Source: Vibrio diabolicus (lineage in GTDB: Bacteria; Pseudomonadota; Gammaproteobacteria; Enterobacterales; Vibrionaceae). Taken from it: DNA of 64,000 nt. Positions within the stretch are counted from its first letter, which is position 1. Each line of letters opens with the position of its first letter. Under the pieces are notes generated by a model that did no database searches, was not told the DNA's origin, and saw nothing but the letters and a program-made list of their open reading frames with translations. The position numbers and the translations under genes are program-made. The stretch covers positions 1-64,000 of the forward strand of contig CCKK01000017.1 in NCBI GenBank assembly GCA_001048675.1, in the 5' to 3' direction. Positions 62,138 to 64,000 of this stretch are shown here, in pieces.

Positions 62138-62449
62138 TTACACTGGCATGTTCATGAGGTCTTTATACGCCTCAACGAGTTTATTGCGAATTTGAACCGT
62201 CGCATCAAAAGCGACACTAGACTTGTTACGAGCAATCATAACGTCAGAAAGGGAAACATCGGCATCACCACGATCAAAACGGGTTTGTAAGTCACCGGAT
62301 GCTTTTTGAAGTGTGTTCACGTTATTGATGGCTTTAGTTAGGAGATCATTAAAATCTGCTCCAACTTTCGCCCCACTTGCAGTAGGAGCAGTATTGGTTG
62401 CTTCTACCATCATGGCGCGCATTTCTGCCTGAATACCATCAACTTTCAT
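62138..62449 (-). CDS. fliE: Flagellar hook-basal body protein FliE
   Basis: Rod-base adaptor of 103 residues. I chose the ATG at 62449 (MKVDGIQAEMRAMMVEA) with GAGG upstream; the open frame reaches to 62524, but that extension overlaps the promoter. Conserved C-terminal half: SDVMIARNKSSVAFDATVQIRNKLVEAYKDLMNMPV. First gene of fliEFGHIJ, driven by the sigma-54 promoter at 62502-62516. Confidence 0.94.
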   Translation of the reverse strand: MKVDGIQAEMRAMMVEATNTAPTASGAKVGADFNDLLTKAINNVNTLQKASGDLQTRFDRGDADVSLSDVMIARNKSSVAFDATVQIRNKLVEAYKDLMNMPV

Positions 62450-62501
62450 TAGCACCTCTAAGCCAAAAGATTGACTATTAACAAAACTGATTATTAACAC
62501 A

Positions 62502-62516
62502 GCAATTAACGTGCCA
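62502..62516 (-). promoter_or_regulatory. Sigma-54 promoter of the fliE operon
   Basis: TGGCACGTTAATTGC on the minus strand, a perfect match to the -24/-12 consensus TGGCAC-N5-TTGC, about 40 bases before the predicted leader end. The best sigma-54 promoter in the window. Confidence 0.88.
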
Positions 62517-62571
62517 TAAGACATTAGTTAGCGGTTTGCTTACACTTTTTGTCTTATGGCGATTGCACATG

Positions 62572-63981
62572 TTAATTTGGGATATCTATACCAGCATCAC
62601 GCATTTTGGCAAGTTTGTAGCGCAAGGTTCGTGGGCTTATGCCCAGTTTCTCCGCCATTTCTTTGCGTCGGCCGTTACACTCCACCAAGGTTTCCAAAAT
62701 AATGGCGTATTCTTGGTCACGCAGCTCGCTGCCCAAGCCCTCCCCGCCAGATACCGGACGGTTCACACTCTCAGGTTGAGCGACTGGCTTAACATTAGGT
62801 ACAACCATCTCTGCATTTTGAACCACATGCTGCAAGCTGTTGGCATCTTGCCAATCCACCCCTTCTAGTAAGATGTGCTCAGCGTCGATATCACCATTCT
62901 CACTTAAGATAAGAGCTCGTTGCACCACGTTATCCAGCTCACGAACGTTACCTGGCCAAGGGTATTGCAGCAGTTTTTCTACCGCAACGGCTGAAAATTG
63001 AGGCACTGGCATCCCCATCTTGCTGCAATGACGCTCAGCAAGATGCTTGGCAAGTGGCGCAATATCGCCTTTGCGTTCGTTCAGTGCTGGCCACGCAATT
63101 GGGAACACATTCAGGCGGTAGTATAAATCTTCACGGAAGTTGCCTTCTGAGACGTACTGCTTTAGATCACGGTTACTGGTCGCGAGCACGCGTACATCCA
63201 GCTTGATGCTCTTACGACTGCCAAGGCGCTCCACTTCACGCTCTTGCAAAACACGTAATAGTTTCGCTTGCAGGTTTAAGTCCATTTCGCTGATTTCATC
63301 CAGCAAGATTGTGCCGCCTTGCGCTTGTTCAAACTTACCCGGACACGCTTGAACAGCGCCAGTGAACGCGCCTTTCTCATAACCAAATAGTGTCGCTTCC
63401 AGCATGTTGTCTGGAATCGCCGCACAGTTGATAGCAACAAATGGACCATCTTTACGGTTTGATGCGTTGTGAATATAACGCGACATCACTTCTTTACCTG
63501 AGCCACTCGGACCTAGCACCATAACATTCGCATCTGTACGTGCCACTTTATCGGCCAATGCAAGTAGGCGCAGACTTTTTTCATCTGCCACGACCGCGTC
63601 ACCATTGTCATCGCTTTTGATCGGTGCATATCGACTGACCATGTTCAGCAATACTTCTGGTGCAAATGGTTTCGCCATGTAGTCAATCGCGCCGTCTTTC
63701 ATTGCCGAAACGGCATCTTCAATGTTGGCGTACGCCGTCATTAACAGTACTGGTAAGTTAGGCCAATTCTGCTTGATGTTTTTGAGCAGAGCCAACCCGC
63801 CCATACCTGCCATTTGCACGTCAGAAACGACGATATCGACAGTATTCGATTTGAGTTTTAGTAGTGCGTCTTCCGCACAGTCAGCTTCTAACCACTCATA
63901 CCCTGCCAGAGCCAGAGTATCCACTAGGGCTTCACGAAGACCTTCATCGTCTTCTACGATCAGCACTTTGCTTTGCGCCAT
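62572..63981 (-). CDS. flrC: Sigma-54-dependent flagellar response regulator FlrC
   Basis: Enhancer-binding activator of the mid-stage flagellar genes; phosphorylated by FlrB. It has 469 residues: receiver domain with D54 (VVSDVQMAGMGG), AAA+ domain with Walker A GPSGSGKEV, the sigma-54 contact motif EKGAFTGAV, and a C-terminal Fis-type helix-turn-helix (ILETLVECNGRRKEMAEKLGISPRTLRYKLAKM). It ends upstream of fliE, whose sigma-54 promoter it probably controls. Only 19 bases of sequence remain upstream in this window, so flrB is not visible. Confidence 0.95.
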   Translation of the reverse strand: MAQSKVLIVEDDEGLREALVDTLALAGYEWLEADCAEDALLKLKSNTVDIVVSDVQMAGMGGLALLKNIKQNWPNLPVLLMTAYANIEDAVSAMKDGAIDYMAKPFAPEVLLNMVSRYAPIKSDDNGDAVVADEKSLRLLALADKVARTDANVMVLGPSGSGKEVMSRYIHNASNRKDGPFVAINCAAIPDNMLEATLFGYEKGAFTGAVQACPGKFEQAQGGTILLDEISEMDLNLQAKLLRVLQEREVERLGSRKSIKLDVRVLATSNRDLKQYVSEGNFREDLYYRLNVFPIAWPALNERKGDIAPLAKHLAERHCSKMGMPVPQFSAVAVEKLLQYPWPGNVRELDNVVQRALILSENGDIDAEHILLEGVDWQDANSLQHVVQNAEMVVPNVKPVAQPESVNRPVSGGEGLGSELRDQEYAIILETLVECNGRRKEMAEKLGISPRTLRYKLAKMRDAGIDIPN

Positions 63982-64000
63982 TCTGATTCTCCAGTAATTG

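Overview
The window is a stretch of core chromosome from a marine gammaproteobacterium of the genus Vibrio, most likely the Harveyi clade (V. parahaemolyticus, V. alginolyticus, V. campbellii and relatives) and chromosome 1. The evidence is the polar-flagellar operon order fliEFGHIJ / fliKLMNOPQR-flhB / flhAFG-fliA-cheYZAB-parC-parP-cheW, the polar landmark gene hubP, and family-typical sequences. I see no prophage, insertion sequence, CRISPR array, tRNA or rRNA.

Layout. 1-3215 (minus): most of hubP (FimV family), cut by the window edge, with acidic tandem repeats. 3413-5556 (minus): asd and pdxB. 5733-7109 (minus): fabB with a structured 3' UTR that matches the place and design of the small RNA FarS. 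7238-9256 (plus): mnmC. 9333-10823 (minus): FMN reductase, yfcL and epmC. 11157-11779 (plus): a TRIC/YicG-type membrane protein. 11866-14063 (minus): aroC and prmB. 14127-14658 (plus): smrB. 14756-15220 (minus): sixA. 15597-18374 (plus): an M16 peptidase behind a long structured leader. 18543-18797 (plus): a small secreted protein. 18860-22278 (minus): fadJ and fadI. 22470-22634 (minus): a predicted, apparently undescribed small RNA with an FNR-like promoter. 22997-24296 (plus): an ECF sigma factor and its probable anti-sigma factor. 24594-27507 (plus): two fadL paralogues. 27582-28355 (minus): mlaA. 28571-35636 (minus): the complete cytochrome c maturation operon ccmABCDEFGHI. 35923-63981 (minus): a 28-kb flagellar and chemotaxis block, from flrC at the right edge down to cheW and a DUF2802 protein. 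Much of the left half keeps the E. coli order pdxB-usg, fabB-mnmC-yfcL-epmC, aroC-prmB-smrB-sixA-fadJ-fadI-fadL-mlaA.

How it fits together. The left half joins fatty-acid synthesis (fabB), degradation and uptake (fadIJ, fadL), a FadR-like operator and a fabB-derived RNA. The right half builds and steers the single polar flagellum. HubP, FlhF, FlhG, ParC and ParP, the proteins that place the flagellum and the chemotaxis array at the old pole, are all in this window. Three sigma-54 promoters with exact spacing (before fliE, fliK and flhA) fit activation by FlrC, which is also encoded here.

The oddest property is that eight conserved genes (epmC, the TRIC gene, smrB, one fadL, parP, flhF, flhB, fliK) are each split by a single-base frameshift. 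Seven of these lie in or beside short A/T runs and one lies in a hexanucleotide repeat. This pattern suggests sequencing or assembly indels more than real gene decay, but it must be settled with reads. If real, the strain would lack a normal flagellum.
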